A DNA stretch of 48,295 bases from Actinomadura sp. 7K507. Its GTDB lineage: Bacteria; Actinomycetota; Actinomycetes; Streptosporangiales; Streptosporangiaceae. Shown here piece by piece: positions 37,728-47,358 of the stretch (its first letter is position 1; every line of letters begins with the position of its first letter). Where the stretch lies: assembly GCF_004348425.1 (NCBI RefSeq), contig NZ_SMKK01000036.1, forward strand, positions 1-48,295, written 5' to 3'. The translations under genes were made by a program, and so were the position numbers. The notes below the pieces were generated by a model, which was not told where the DNA came from, searched no databases, and saw only the letters and a list, made by a program, of their open reading frames with translations.

Positions 37728-39545
37728 ATGCGTGCTTGTTTGGTCGTCTCCGCGTGGAAGCGTGAGGAGCGGATCGCGGACGGGGTGCTCGCGGCGGCTC
37801 GGTGGGCCATCGAAGAGGCCGTGCCCGTGCCCGTTGATCGGTGGCGTACCGCGGAGTGGGTCTCGCCGGACGGTGGCACCGCGCTACTGGCCTGGTCCAA
37901 CGAGCCGGTCGAGGAACCGTTCCCGGAGCCGATCCTCACCTCCGGCGACCGCGCCATGACCTACTGCGGCTACCTGGGCGGCAAGGGCGACGCCGATCTG
38001 CTGCTGGGTGCCGCCGCCCTCGGGGACGAACTGGACGACATCGGCGGTTGCTTCTCCGTGTTCCGCGCCGGGGCGGACGGGTTCGAGGCCGCCACGTCCG
38101 TCACGCGCGCGTGCCCCGTCTACCACGCCGAGGCGGGCGGGCTGCGATTCGCGGCGTCCCGGGCCCTGCTGGCGCACCTGGCGGCGCGGGCCGCGGCGAC
38201 CGGGCTGACCCGCACGGCGCCCGCCTACGACCTGATGGCGCTGCAGTCGATGGTGCGGCACGGGTTCCTCGTCTCCGACGAGACGCCGTTCGAGGGCGTG
38301 CGGGCGGTCCCGAACGCGGCCGCGTTCGTCGCGCGGCGCGGCCGGGCCGGGGCCGTCGTCGCGCGGCCGCTGCCCGAGCAGGGGACCGCGCCGCGCGGCC
38401 GCAAGGAGGCCCGTGCGCGGGTGGAGCCGCTGGCCGAGGCGCTGCTGGCCGCCGTGGAGCCGTTCAGGCGGCATGACCGGCCGATGCGGCTGGCGCTGTC
38501 CGGCGGACGCGACAGCCGGCTGATCGCCGCCGCCTGCCACGCCGCGGAGGTGCCGTTCTTCGGCGCCACCCACGGCCTGGCCGACAGCCCCGACGTGGTG
38601 CTGGCGCAGCGGGTGGCCGGGGCGCTGGGCGTGGAGTGCCGGGTCACGATCGACAGGCAGAAGTCCGGCGCGGTCCTCGTCCGCCACCCGCTGCGGCGCG
38701 CCCACGCGCTGGTCCGCATGTGCGAGGGCATGAACTCGGCGTACGAGGGCGTCAACCGGTGGGCGGCCTACGATCCCGAGCCGCGCAGCTCCGGCTCGGG
38801 TGGTGAGCGGCTGCGCGGCGGCTTCCTTTCGGACCAGGGCGATCTCACCCGTGACGGCGTCCACCGGCGGCTCAAGACCATCTTCCTGGCTCAGCGCGAG
38901 TTCCTCAGCGACGACGCCAACGCCCATGCGGAGAGCCACTACAACGAGTGGGTCGCCCGCTACGAGCGCGACGGCGTCGATGTGCTCGACAAGCTGCACA
39001 TGTTCTACAAGACCGGCCGCTGGCTGGCGGGCTCGCACACCGCAACGCTCATGAACTGGGCCTACTACCACCCGTTCCTGGACAACCGGGTGGTGCGCGC
39101 CGCGCTGGCGCTGCCCGTCGAATGGCGGCTGAGCGAGGAGCCGGTCGCGCTGGTCATGCGGATGCTCGCGCCCCGGCTGCGGGACGTGCCGTTCGACGGC
39201 AAGCGGTGGCGGTTCGAACACGAGCGGGCCCGCTCGCTCCGCGAATGGCCGGGCTGGCGGCGCCGCGCCACGCCGCCGAGCACGGGCGCCGCCGGGTTCA
39301 ACTGGCGCAAGTCGTACGGGCCGGAGCTGGCCGAGGTGTTCCGCGAGCACATCCTCGACGGGCCGCCCGAGCTGTTCTCCATCGCCGACCGCGGCGCGGT
39401 GGAGCGGCGGCTGGCCGAGGTGCCGCCGCGGCGGCCCGGGCAGAGCTGGCACCTGCTCTCCCTGAGCGTCCTGCTGTCGGGCGCCTGGCGCGAGCCCGAG
39501 CCGGACGGCCTGCCGGACGTCGCGGTGCCCATCCCCACGCCGTGA
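37728..39545 (+). CDS. Asparagine-synthetase-like protein without glutaminase Cys
   Basis: 605 residues from ATG 37728; a TTG at 37716 would add four. The N-terminal 200 residues look like a decayed glutaminase domain; they begin MRACLVVSAWKREER, so the Cys that must follow Met in active class II amidotransferases is missing. The C-terminal synthetase domain is well kept: MRLALSGGRDSRLIAAACHA (PP-loop, from about residue 250), then PFFGATHGLADSPDVVLAQR, and a long helical end with YYHPFLDNRVVRAALALP. Proteins of this kind include lasso-peptide and beta-lactam cyclases, which join an amine already in the substrate. No precursor peptide or partner protease is visible next to it. Confidence 0.8.
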   Translation: MRACLVVSAWKREERIADGVLAAARWAIEEAVPVPVDRWRTAEWVSPDGGTALLAWSNEPVEEPFPEPILTSGDRAMTYCGYLGGKGDADLLLGAAALGDELDDIGGCFSVFRAGADGFEAATSVTRACPVYHAEAGGLRFAASRALLAHLAARAAATGLTRTAPAYDLMALQSMVRHGFLVSDETPFEGVRAVPNAAAFVARRGRAGAVVARPLPEQGTAPRGRKEARARVEPLAEALLAAVEPFRRHDRPMRLALSGGRDSRLIAAACHAAEVPFFGATHGLADSPDVVLAQRVAGALGVECRVTIDRQKSGAVLVRHPLRRAHALVRMCEGMNSAYEGVNRWAAYDPEPRSSGSGGERLRGGFLSDQGDLTRDGVHRRLKTIFLAQREFLSDDANAHAESHYNEWVARYERDGVDVLDKLHMFYKTGRWLAGSHTATLMNWAYYHPFLDNRVVRAALALPVEWRLSEEPVALVMRMLAPRLRDVPFDGKRWRFEHERARSLREWPGWRRRATPPSTGAAGFNWRKSYGPELAEVFREHILDGPPELFSIADRGAVERRLAEVPPRRPGQSWHLLSLSVLLSGAWREPEPDGLPDVAVPIPTP

Positions 39546-39557
39546 CCCGCCGGGCGT

Positions 39558-39773
39558 TCAGCGCTCCCAGGCGACGAGGAACTCGGCCTGCGAGATGCGG
39601 CCGTCGGCGTCGCCGTCGCGTCCGTCCGCCGCCCGGAAGATCGAGTCGAGTTCGTCCGGGGTGACCTCCTCACCGCGCGCCTTCATGGCGGCGGTGAACT
39701 CTTCACGAGTGATGTAACCGTCGCCGTCGGCGTCGAATTCTTTGAACGTGGCTGTCGGGTCGAGGTCGGCCAT
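39558..39773 (-). CDS. EF-hand calcium-binding protein
   Basis: 71 residues from ATG 39773 with AAAGGA upstream. Two EF-hand loops are clear: DADGDGYITREE (residues about 14-25) and DGDADGRISQAE (about 53-64), each with the acidic ligand pattern and final Glu. Similar small proteins are calcium buffers or sensors in Streptomyces. No signal peptide, so cytosolic. Convergent with the asparagine-synthetase-like gene. Confidence 0.93.
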   Translation of the reverse strand: MADLDPTATFKEFDADGDGYITREEFTAAMKARGEEVTPDELDSIFRAADGRDGDADGRISQAEFLVAWER

Positions 39774-40013
39774 GACGAATCCTTTCGATACACACATTCC
39801 AGACAAACAACATCGAAGCAGACCCCTGGCCCCGCCGGGCCGGATTCCTCGATGCCGGCCACACAGGGTGCGGTATGACAGGGACCTTTCGTCGCGGTCG
39901 GGTAGGGGGAGCGCAAAGAAACATGCCGGTACCCCCGTTCGGGGGTGGTGTGCGTCACCCTGCATGACGACCATCCTTCGTACCGGGTGTCCGTGCGGCT
40001 TCGAGGAGAGACC

Positions 40014-41696
40014 ATGCCCGCAGTCGAGTTCCGTGCGGCGCGCGACTTCCTGCTCGCGCATCGCGATGACTACGCGACCGCGTACGAGAAGTTCCGCTGG
40101 CCGGTGCTGACCGGCTTCAACTGGGCGCTGGACTGGTTCGACAAGATCGCCGATAGCAACGACTCCCCCGCGCTGTGGATCGTGGAGGAGGACGGGTCGG
40201 AGGCGAAGTACTCGTTCTCGGAGCTGTCGCGGCGGTCGAACCAGGTGGCGAACCTGCTGCGGCGGTCGGGGGTGCGGCGCGGCGACCGGATCATCCTGAT
40301 GCTCGGCAACCAGGTCGAGCTGTGGGAGACGGTGCTGGCCGCGATGAAGATCGGCGCGATCCTGATCCCGTGCACGCCGCTGCTCGGCACGGCCGACCTC
40401 CAGGACCGGCTGACGCGCGGCAACGCCCGTCACGTGGTGGCCGGCTCGGCCGACACCGGCAAGTTCGACGGTGTGGAGGGCGAGTTCACGAAGATCGCCG
40501 CGGGCGACTCCGTGGACGGGTGGGTGCGATACGCCGACGCGTACGGGGAGGCGGAGGCGTTCACGCCCTACGGCCTCACCATGTCGCAGGACACGCTGCT
40601 GCTGTACTTCACGTCCGGAACGACGGCGAAGCCGAAGCTCGTCCAGCACACGCACGCCACGTACCCGGCCGGGCACCTGTCGACGATGTACTGGATCGGG
40701 CTGCGGCCCGGGGACGTCCACCTGAACATCTCGTCGCCGGGATGGGCGAAGCACGCGTGGAGCAACATCTTCGCGCCCTGGGACGCCGAGGCGTGCGTGT
40801 TCATCTTCAACTACACGCGCTTCGACGCCGACCGGCTGCTCGACACGATCGAGCGCTGCGGCATCACGAGCTTCTGCGCGCCGCCCACGGTATGGCGGAT
40901 GCTGATCCAGTCCGACCTGGGACGCCTCGCGACGCCGCCGCGGGAGGTCGTCGCGGCCGGTGAGCCGCTGAACCCCGAGGTGATCGAGCGGGTCCGCGAG
41001 GCGTGGGACCTGACGATCCGGGACGGGTTCGGGCAGACCGAGACGACCGTGCAGATCGCCAACACGCCGGGCCAGCCGGTCAAGCCGGGCTCGATGGGAC
41101 GTGCCGTGCCCGGCTACAAGGTGGCGCTGATCGATCCGCTGACCGGGCAGCCCGGCGACGAGGGCGAGATCTGCCTTGAGCTGGAGGACCGTCCGCTCGG
41201 GCTGATGGTCGGCTACCACGGCGACGAGGCGCGCACCGAAGAGGCGATGGCGGGCGGCTACTACCACACGGGCGACATCGGCTCCCGGGACGAGGACGGA
41301 TACATCACCTACGTCGGGCGGGCCGATGACGTGTTCAAGGCGTCCGACTACAAGATCTCGCCGTTCGAGCTGGAGAGCGTGCTGATCGAGCACGAGGCCG
41401 TGGCGGAGGCCGCGGTGGTGCCGTCGCCCGATCCGGTCAGGGCGGCCGTGCCGAAGGCGTACGTGACGCTCGCCGCCGGCTGGGAGGCGAACGCGGAGAC
41501 CGCGAAGGCGATCTTCGAGCACGGCCGGGCGCAGCTGTCGCCGTACAAGCGGGTCCGGCTGCTGGAGTTCGGCGAGCTGCCCAAGACGATCTCCGGCAAG
41601 ATCCGCCGCGTCGAGCTGCGGACGAGCGAGATCGACAAGCACCGGGCCGCGGACGCCCGCCCGGCCGGCGAGTTCCGCGAAGAGGACCTGCGATGA
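40014..41696 (+). CDS. Acyl-CoA ligase (AMP-forming), medium-chain/aryl-like
   Basis: 560 residues from ATG 40014 (GAGGAGAG upstream). Adenylate-forming signatures: [17 protein letters not shown] (P-loop), the DGFGQTET core, [20 protein letters not shown], and SGKIRR with the C-terminal catalytic Lys. The arrangement around [17 protein letters not shown] is like the medium-chain (ACSM) and benzoate-type ligases. Its stop overlaps the next ligase by ATGA, so the two are made together. Confidence 0.92.
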   Translation: MPAVEFRAARDFLLAHRDDYATAYEKFRWPVLTGFNWALDWFDKIADSNDSPALWIVEEDGSEAKYSFSELSRRSNQVANLLRRSGVRRGDRIILMLGNQVELWETVLAAMKIGAILIPCTPLLGTADLQDRLTRGNARHVVAGSADTGKFDGVEGEFTKIAAGDSVDGWVRYADAYGEAEAFTPYGLTMSQDTLLLYFTSGTTAKPKLVQHTHATYPAGHLSTMYWIGLRPGDVHLNISSPGWAKHAWSNIFAPWDAEACVFIFNYTRFDADRLLDTIERCGITSFCAPPTVWRMLIQSDLGRLATPPREVVAAGEPLNPEVIERVREAWDLTIRDGFGQTETTVQIANTPGQPVKPGSMGRAVPGYKVALIDPLTGQPGDEGEICLELEDRPLGLMVGYHGDEARTEEAMAGGYYHTGDIGSRDEDGYITYVGRADDVFKASDYKISPFELESVLIEHEAVAEAAVVPSPDPVRAAVPKAYVTLAAGWEANAETAKAIFEHGRAQLSPYKRVRLLEFGELPKTISGKIRRVELRTSEIDKHRAADARPAGEFREEDLR

Positions 41697-43336
41697 CGCT
41701 CTCCTACGCGTCCGGCGTCTCCGCCACCCCGCTGCTCGGCGACACCATCGGCGCGAACCTCGGCAAGACGGTCGCCGCGTTCCCCGAACGCGACGCGCTC
41801 GTCGACCGGGCCACCGGCCGCCGCTGGACGTACGAGCGGCTGTCCGACGACGTCGACGCCGTCGCGCTCGGCCTGCGCGAACTCGGCGTCGTCAAGGGCG
41901 ACCGGGTCGGGATCTGGGCGCCGAACTGCGCCGAATGGATGCTCGTCCAATACGCCACCGCCAAGCTCGGCGCGATCCTCGTCAACATCAATCCCGCGTA
42001 CCGCGTCCACGAGTTGAAGTTCGTCCTCAACCAGGCGGGCATCCGGACACTGGTCGCGGCGAAGGCGTTCAGGACGTCCGACTACGCCGCGATGATCGAG
42101 GAGGTCAGGCCGGAGTGCGACGCGCTCCGGGACGTCGTGCTGATCGGCGGCCCGGAGTGGGACGCGCTCGTGGAGTCGGGCCGGGCGGGCGACCCGTCCG
42201 TCCTCGCCGAGATCGGCCGGACGCTCAGCACCGACGACCCGATCAACATCCAGTACACGTCCGGGACGACGGGCTTCCCCAAGGGCGCGACGCTGTCGCA
42301 CCACAACATCCTGAACAACGGCTACTTCGTCGGCGAACTCTGCGGCTACGACGCGGAGGACCGCATCTGCGTGCCCGTGCCCTTCTATCACTGCTTCGGC
42401 ATGGTCATGGGCAACCTGGCGGCGACCAGCCACGGCGCGTGCGTCGTGATCCCGGCACCGGCGTTCGACCCGAGGGCGACGCTGGAGGCGGTCGCGGCCG
42501 AACGCTGCACGTCGCTGTACGGGGTGCCGACGATGTTCATCGCCGTCCTGGGCGACCCGTCGCTGGACGACCTGGACACGTCCAGCCTCCGCACCGGCAT
42601 CATGGCCGGGTCGCCGTGCCCGGTCGAGGTGATGAAGCAGGTCATCGAGCGGCTCGGCATGAGCGAGGTCGCGATCTGCTACGGCATGACGGAGACGTCC
42701 CCGGTGTCGACGCAGACCCGCGCGGGCGACTCCCTCGACCGCCGCGTCTCCACGGTCGGGACCGTCCTCCCGCACCTGGAGGTCAAGGTCATCGACCCGT
42801 CGACCGGCGTCACCGTCCCGCGCGGCGAGCCCGGCGAGTTCTGCACGCGCGGCTACTCGGTGATGCTCGGCTACTGGGAGGAGCCGGACAAGACGGCCGA
42901 GGCCGTCGACGCGGCCCGCTGGATGCACACCGGCGACCTCGCGGTCATGGACGGCGACGGCTACGTCAACATCACCGGCCGGATCAAGGACATGGTGATC
43001 CGGGGCGGCGAGAACATCTACCCGCGCGAGATCGAGGAGTTCCTCTACGGCCATCCGGACATCGTGGACGCGCAGGTCATCGGCGTCCCCGACGAGAAGT
43101 ACGGCGAGGAGCTGATGGCGTGGGTGCGGCTGCGCGAGGGCGCGCCGGGCCTGACCGCCGGGGAGCTGCGCTCATTCTGCGAGGGGAAGCTCGCCCACTA
43201 CAAGATCCCGCGCTACGTGCACGTCGTGGACGAGTTCCCGATGACGGTCACCGGCAAGGTCCGCAAGGTGCAGATGCGCACCGAGGCCGTCGAAATCCTC
43301 GGCCTGGACGATGCGGCCGCCACCGGAGACGCCTGA
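41693..43336 (+). CDS. Fatty-acid-CoA ligase, FadD-like
   Basis: 547 residues from ATG 41693. Signatures: [73 protein letters not shown] and TGKVRK near the end. The best match by eye is the FadD35/ACSF2 type, which activates medium to long fatty acids. Coupled to the upstream ligase; the pair may share a catabolic or storage-lipid route, with the GAF-LuxR gene downstream as candidate regulator. Confidence 0.93.
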   Translation: MTLSYASGVSATPLLGDTIGANLGKTVAAFPERDALVDRATGRRWTYERLSDDVDAVALGLRELGVVKGDRVGIWAPNCAEWMLVQYATAKLGAILVNINPAYRVHELKFVLNQAGIRTLVAAKAFRTSDYAAMIEEVRPECDALRDVVLIGGPEWDALVESGRAGDPSVLAEIGRTLSTDDPINIQYTSGTTGFPKGATLSHHNILNNGYFVGELCGYDAEDRICVPVPFYHCFGMVMGNLAATSHGACVVIPAPAFDPRATLEAVAAERCTSLYGVPTMFIAVLGDPSLDDLDTSSLRTGIMAGSPCPVEVMKQVIERLGMSEVAICYGMTETSPVSTQTRAGDSLDRRVSTVGTVLPHLEVKVIDPSTGVTVPRGEPGEFCTRGYSVMLGYWEEPDKTAEAVDAARWMHTGDLAVMDGDGYVNITGRIKDMVIRGGENIYPREIEEFLYGHPDIVDAQVIGVPDEKYGEELMAWVRLREGAPGLTAGELRSFCEGKLAHYKIPRYVHVVDEFPMTVTGKVRKVQMRTEAVEILGLDDAAATGDA

Positions 43337-43379
43337 GCGAGGGGGTGTCCGCCGGCCACACCGGACACGCTCGACTTTT
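43335..43379 (+). terminator. Terminator after the ligase pair
   Basis: A hairpin with outer GAGC/GCTC and inner GTGTCCG/CGGACAC pairing ends next to GACTTTT (43373-43379). Confidence 0.8.
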
Positions 43380-43429
43380 GGTGCGGGCGGCCCTTTCGTG
43401 ACGGGTCCCGGGCGGGGCATGCTCTGAGG

Positions 43430-44305
43430 ATGGGTGCGCCTACGCCGGGGGGCCCGAGGGGTCGTCCCGCCAGGATGACGCGCGACGACGCGGGTGCCGT
43501 CCGGTCGGCCGTGCTGACGTTGCAGCGCACGACCGGCCTGCCCGTGGTGTTCGGCGGCGCCGTGTCCGGCGGCGGGCAGGACCGCCTGCACATCACCGAA
43601 CTGGTCGGCAACACCACCGACTCGCTGGACGGCCTGGTCGTCCAGCACGGCAACGGGCTCGGCGGCAAGGCGATGGCCACGGCACGCCCCCTCTGGGTGA
43701 GCAACTATCCGTGCTCGGCGTCGATCAGCCACGACTACGACAAGCCCGTCGGCCGCGAGGGGCTGCTGTCGATCGTCGCGGTCCCGATCGTCGTCCGGCG
43801 GCGGGTGCGCGGCGTCCTGTACGGGGCGCTGCGGGAGCCGCTGTCGCTCGCCGACCGCGTCGTGGGCGCCGCCGTCGAGACCGCCCGCGACGTCGAACAG
43901 GACCTCGCCGTCCAGGACCGGGCGGAGGAGGCGCTCGCCCGCACGCGGCCCAGCTCGTCGACGGCCCGGTGGGAAGAGGTCAGGGCCGTGCACGCCGAGC
44001 TGCGGGCCCTGGCGGAGGATGTTCACGACCAGCCGACACGCGACCGGCTCCGCGAGGCGTCGCTGCGCCTGGCCGCCGCCGGCCTGGACGAGCCGGACGG
44101 CTCCCCGCGCCCCGTCCTGTCGCCGCGCGAGCTGGACGTCCTGTCGTGCGTCGCGATCGGCTGCACCAACGCGGAGGCCGCCGAACGCCTGGGCCTGCTC
44201 CCCGAGACGGTGAAGAGCTACCTGCGCTCGGCGATGCGCAAGCTAGACAGCCACACCCGCCTGGAGGCGGTGACCACCGCCCGCCGCGCCGCCCTACTGC
44301 CCTGA
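43430..44305 (+). CDS. GAF-domain LuxR-type regulator
   Basis: 291 residues from ATG 43430; ATG 43475 (MTRDDAGAVRSAV) may be the true start, since the first 15 residues are low-complexity. Residues about 20-160 are a GAF-like sensor: LQRTTGLPVVFGGAVSGGGQ, HGNGLGGKAMATARPLWVSN, IVAVPIVVRRRVRGVLYGAL. The end is a LuxR helix-turn-helix: LSPRELDVLSCVAIGCTNAE, AAERLGLLPETVKSYLRSAM. This class is found beside acyl-CoA ligase genes in actinomycetes and probably senses a small acid or acyl compound. Confidence 0.88.
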   Translation: MGAPTPGGPRGRPARMTRDDAGAVRSAVLTLQRTTGLPVVFGGAVSGGGQDRLHITELVGNTTDSLDGLVVQHGNGLGGKAMATARPLWVSNYPCSASISHDYDKPVGREGLLSIVAVPIVVRRRVRGVLYGALREPLSLADRVVGAAVETARDVEQDLAVQDRAEEALARTRPSSSTARWEEVRAVHAELRALAEDVHDQPTRDRLREASLRLAAAGLDEPDGSPRPVLSPRELDVLSCVAIGCTNAEAAERLGLLPETVKSYLRSAMRKLDSHTRLEAVTTARRAALLP

Positions 44306-44328
44306 GGGCAGGCCGGGGGGCTGAAGGG

Positions 44329-44350
44329 GAACCGCGGGGCCGCGCGGTTC
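44329..44350 (+). terminator. Hairpin after the GAF-LuxR gene
   Basis: GAACCGCG and CGCGGTTC pair around a 6-base loop, 24 bases past the stop. The rest of the 308-base gap to 44613 holds no gene I can support; the plus frame stays open for about 80 codons after the luxR stop but has no start or family match. Confidence 0.65.
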
Positions 44351-44613
44351 TTCAAGCGGATCGGGCCCGGCGACGGGGTCAGCAGCACGTTGGCGCACGT
44401 CGTCCAGGACAGATCGGCCCCCGTGGCGCACTGCCTGGACGGAACGGTCACCACGTGCCGGCTGCGCCGGGCCGTGATCGCACGGGCGTCCCGCCTCGTT
44501 CCCGGGCAGGGACGTCCGGCCCCCGATATGCACTGGAAACCGTAACAGCTCGGCGAACAGCATTGTTCGTGATAAATGGATTTCCTCATGCGGGCCGGGC
44601 CCGTTGGTAACTT

Positions 44614-45249
44614 GTGCGGGTGGACTCCGACGGCTTCACCTCGCTGCCGCGCGGGCGCCATCACCTCACCCGCGAACAGGTCGCGGCCTCCCAGCGGGAC
44701 CGTCTGCTCCAGGGCATGACGCAGGCGGTCGGGGAGAAGGGATACGCCCGCACCTCCGTCGCGGACGTGCTCAAGCGAGCGCACGTGTCCCGCGAGACGT
44801 TCTACGAGCATTTCGCCGACAAGCAGGCGTGCTTCCTGGCGGCCTACGAGGCGACGGCCGCGCGCTTCATGGGCGTCGTCAACGACGCGCTCGCGGCCCG
44901 CGACCAGCCGCTGATGCTGCGGCTTGAGGAGGCGCTGCGCGCCTACCTGCGGGAACTGGCCGCCGACGGGGGCGCGGCGCGGACGTTCCTGCTGGAGATC
45001 TACGCCGCGGGACCGGCCGGGACGTCGCTGCGGTACGCCGTGCAGCGCGGCTTCGTCGAGATCGTCGGCGGGCTGCTGGCGGAGGACGAGCGGTTCCGCT
45101 CGCTGCCCGATCCCCAGTTCGCGTGCCGGATGCTCGTCGGCGGGGTGGCGTCGCTGGTGACGGGGAAGGTCGCGATGGGGCAGCACGCCGCGCTCCCCAA
45201 GCTGTGCGCGCCGATCCTGGCGCACTTCGCGTCGCTCCTCGACCACTGA
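44614..45249 (+). CDS. TetR-family transcriptional regulator
   Basis: 211 residues from GTG 44614; GTG 44620 is possible, and no good ribosome site is present. HTH: ASQRDRLLQGMTQAVGEKGY, ARTSVADVLKRAHVSRETFY, EHFADKQACFLAAYEAT. The long C-terminal domain (GPAGTSLRYAVQRGFVEIVG, MLVGGVASLVTGKVAMGQHA) is of the kind that senses acyl-CoA or other hydrophobic ligands. It ends 8 bases before the convergent PLP-enzyme stop, with no clear target operator nearby. Confidence 0.9.
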   Translation: MRVDSDGFTSLPRGRHHLTREQVAASQRDRLLQGMTQAVGEKGYARTSVADVLKRAHVSRETFYEHFADKQACFLAAYEATAARFMGVVNDALAARDQPLMLRLEEALRAYLRELAADGGAARTFLLEIYAAGPAGTSLRYAVQRGFVEIVGGLLAEDERFRSLPDPQFACRMLVGGVASLVTGKVAMGQHAALPKLCAPILAHFASLLDH

Positions 45250-45257
45250 GCCGGGGC

Positions 45258-46514
45258 TCAGAACCACGTCCGGATGTAGTCGACGACGGTGGGGTGTCCG
45301 GCGTCGGCGTCGTCGACGACCGGGATCATCGTCCACTTGTCGAGTGCCGTGCAGGGGTGGGAGAGGCCGAGCCTGACCACGTCGCCGATCTCGGGCGAGC
45401 CGTCCACCAGGTAGGCGTGCTGGTCGTTGAGGGCGGTGACCCGCGCGCCGTCCAGCGGTTCGGGCCCCTTGCCCCGGACGAGCTGCGGCTCGGGCAGGCC
45501 CTGGTCGAACGGCAGGTCGCGCCTGCCCGCGTCCAGGATCGCCAGCGCGGACTCCGGGTGGGACACGACGCGCGCCCAGGCGTGCATGGCGGAGCGGAGT
45601 CGCGAGCCGGCGCCGCCCGCGCCCCGCGCGAACGGCGAGATGCCCCGGTAGAAGCCGTCGTCGTGGACGATGTACGCGCCCGACCGCAGCACGATCCGGC
45701 CTTCGAGGGCGCCGAGGATCTCCGCCACCTGGTCGAAGAACGCGCTGCCGCCCGCCGACACGACCGGCTCGCCGGTCTCGAAGTCCAGCCCCTCGTACAG
45801 GTTCGCGAGCCTGCGCAGGTAGGCGTCCACCGCGCCGCGCCCCTCCTCGGACGCGTCGTGGGCGAGGGCGCCCTCGTATCCGGCGATCCCGGCGAGGCGG
45901 AGGGTCGGGGCCCTGCGGACGGCGTCGGCGACCGTCCGCGCGTCGCCGTCGTCCCGTACGCCGGTGCGCCCGTTCGGGCCGCCGAGTTCGACGCACACGT
46001 CGACCTGGCGCTGCGCGCGGGTGAGGCGCAGGGCGTCGTCCATCAGCTCGACCGCGCGCAAGGAGTCGACCCAGCACAGGAACTCGAACTCGGGGTTCCA
46101 CTCCAGCTCGGCCGCCAGCCAGGCGAGACCGGCCGGGTCGATGAGGGTGTTCGCGAGCACGACGCGGCGGACGCCGAACGCGCGGGCGACGCGGAGCTGC
46201 GGCAGGTTCGCGATCGTGATGCCCCACGCGCCGGCGTCCAGCTGCATCCGCCACAGGGCCGGGGCCATGGTCGTCTTGCCGTGGGGCGCGAGGTCGAGCC
46301 CGGCCGCGTCCGCCCACCCGGCCATCGCCTGGACGTTGTGGCCGAGGGCGCCGGCGTCGAGGGTGAGCAGCGGCGTCCCGAAGTCGTCCAGAGGCAGCCG
46401 CGCCCGGCGCGCCTCGGCGACCGTCATCCCGTGCGCGGACACCGGGATCGCCTTGAACCGCCAGTCGAGCCGCTCGTCGCCGAGCGCGTCCACGGCCTTG
46501 CCGTCGATACCCAC
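45258..46514 (-). CDS. D-threonine aldolase/D-serine dehydratase-like PLP enzyme
   Basis: 418 residues from GTG 46514, right after the TAA of the permease gene. A fold-type III (alanine-racemase-like) barrel with the PLP Lys in LAPHGKTTMAP, substrate-phosphate residues in SAGGSAFF, and a C-terminal beta domain with GLSHPCTALDKW, whose His and Cys match the metal site of this family. Members cleave D-3-hydroxy amino acids or deaminate D-serine; annotations of 'amino acid deaminase' also occur. The exact substrate is not decided by sequence. Confidence 0.9.
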   Translation of the reverse strand: MGIDGKAVDALGDERLDWRFKAIPVSAHGMTVAEARRARLPLDDFGTPLLTLDAGALGHNVQAMAGWADAAGLDLAPHGKTTMAPALWRMQLDAGAWGITIANLPQLRVARAFGVRRVVLANTLIDPAGLAWLAAELEWNPEFEFLCWVDSLRAVELMDDALRLTRAQRQVDVCVELGGPNGRTGVRDDGDARTVADAVRRAPTLRLAGIAGYEGALAHDASEEGRGAVDAYLRRLANLYEGLDFETGEPVVSAGGSAFFDQVAEILGALEGRIVLRSGAYIVHDDGFYRGISPFARGAGGAGSRLRSAMHAWARVVSHPESALAILDAGRRDLPFDQGLPEPQLVRGKGPEPLDGARVTALNDQHAYLVDGSPEIGDVVRLGLSHPCTALDKWTMIPVVDDADAGHPTVVDYIRTWF

Positions 46515-47276
46515 TTACGACCTTCCCTTCGATGTTGTGCCGTGCAGGCGTCCGGTCGCCACCAGTTCCAGTGTGATGAGAACGGCGATCGACTCAATGG
46601 CCAGGAGGCCGATGAGGACGAGAAGCTGGATCGCGCCGGCCTCGACGGGGTCGGCGCCGCCGAGGAGCACGCCGACGAACGCGCCCGGCAGCGTGACCAG
46701 CCCGACCGTACGGGTCTGGTCCAGGGCGGGGACCAGCGCGAGCGCGGCGGCCGGGCGGCACACCTCCAGCGCCGCGTCCCGGCGCACGAGGCCGAGCGCG
46801 AGACCGCCCTCGTACTCGCCGCGCCGCGTCTCGAGTTCGTCCAGCGCGCGGCGCCCGGTGAGCCCGGTCGCCGTCATCGCGCCGCCGATGAAGATCCCCG
46901 CGATCGGCAGCACCGCCACCGGACGCGCCGGCACCAGCGTGGAGGCCAGCAGCAGCGCCAGGACGGGCGCGACCCCGGCGGCGATCGGCAGCACCGTCCA
47001 CCGTCCGGACACCGCGGACCCGGTGATGCGCCGTCCCGCGGTCGCGGCGGCGACCACGACCATGCCCGCGACGAAGACGGCCGTCCACCCCGCGCTGCGC
47101 AGCACCGCCGCGATGAGCAGCGAGACGACCGTGAGCTGGACGGCGGCCCGCACCGAGACGACCACCATGTCCCGGCCGACCCCGAGGCGACCGAGCCGGA
47201 CGAGCAGCGCGGCGGACGCGGCGAGCGCGATGAGCACGAGCCCCAGGACCGGCCCGACCTCGGGCGCGGCACTCAA
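46515..47276 (-). CDS. FetB-like (UPF0014) ABC transporter permease
   Basis: 253 residues if read from a TTG at 47276 (GAGGG close upstream); the true start is uncertain. Seven membrane segments and the family core: VRAAVQLTVVSLLIAAVLR, PIAGIFIGGAMTATGLTGRR, ALDQTRTVGLVTLPGAFVGV and LLGGADPVEAGAIQLLVLIG. In Escherichia coli FetB works with the ATPase FetA in iron export; no ATPase gene is next to this one in the window. It shares a transcript with the PLP enzyme. Confidence 0.88.
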   Translation of the reverse strand: MSAAPEVGPVLGLVLIALAASAALLVRLGRLGVGRDMVVVSVRAAVQLTVVSLLIAAVLRSAGWTAVFVAGMVVVAAATAGRRITGSAVSGRWTVLPIAAGVAPVLALLLASTLVPARPVAVLPIAGIFIGGAMTATGLTGRRALDELETRRGEYEGGLALGLVRRDAALEVCRPAAALALVPALDQTRTVGLVTLPGAFVGVLLGGADPVEAGAIQLLVLIGLLAIESIAVLITLELVATGRLHGTTSKGRS

Positions 47277-47358
47277 GCCCTCACCCGCCCGCCAAGTGAG
47301 CCGATTGTGATCTCATAGAGCCCCTCTTACCCGTAAAAACACCGATAGCGTTGAGGTC

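Noticed and set aside
44294..44563. 89-codon reverse frame in the gap before the TetR gene
   Set aside because: No ribosome site or family match, and its composition looks like spill-over from high GC content.
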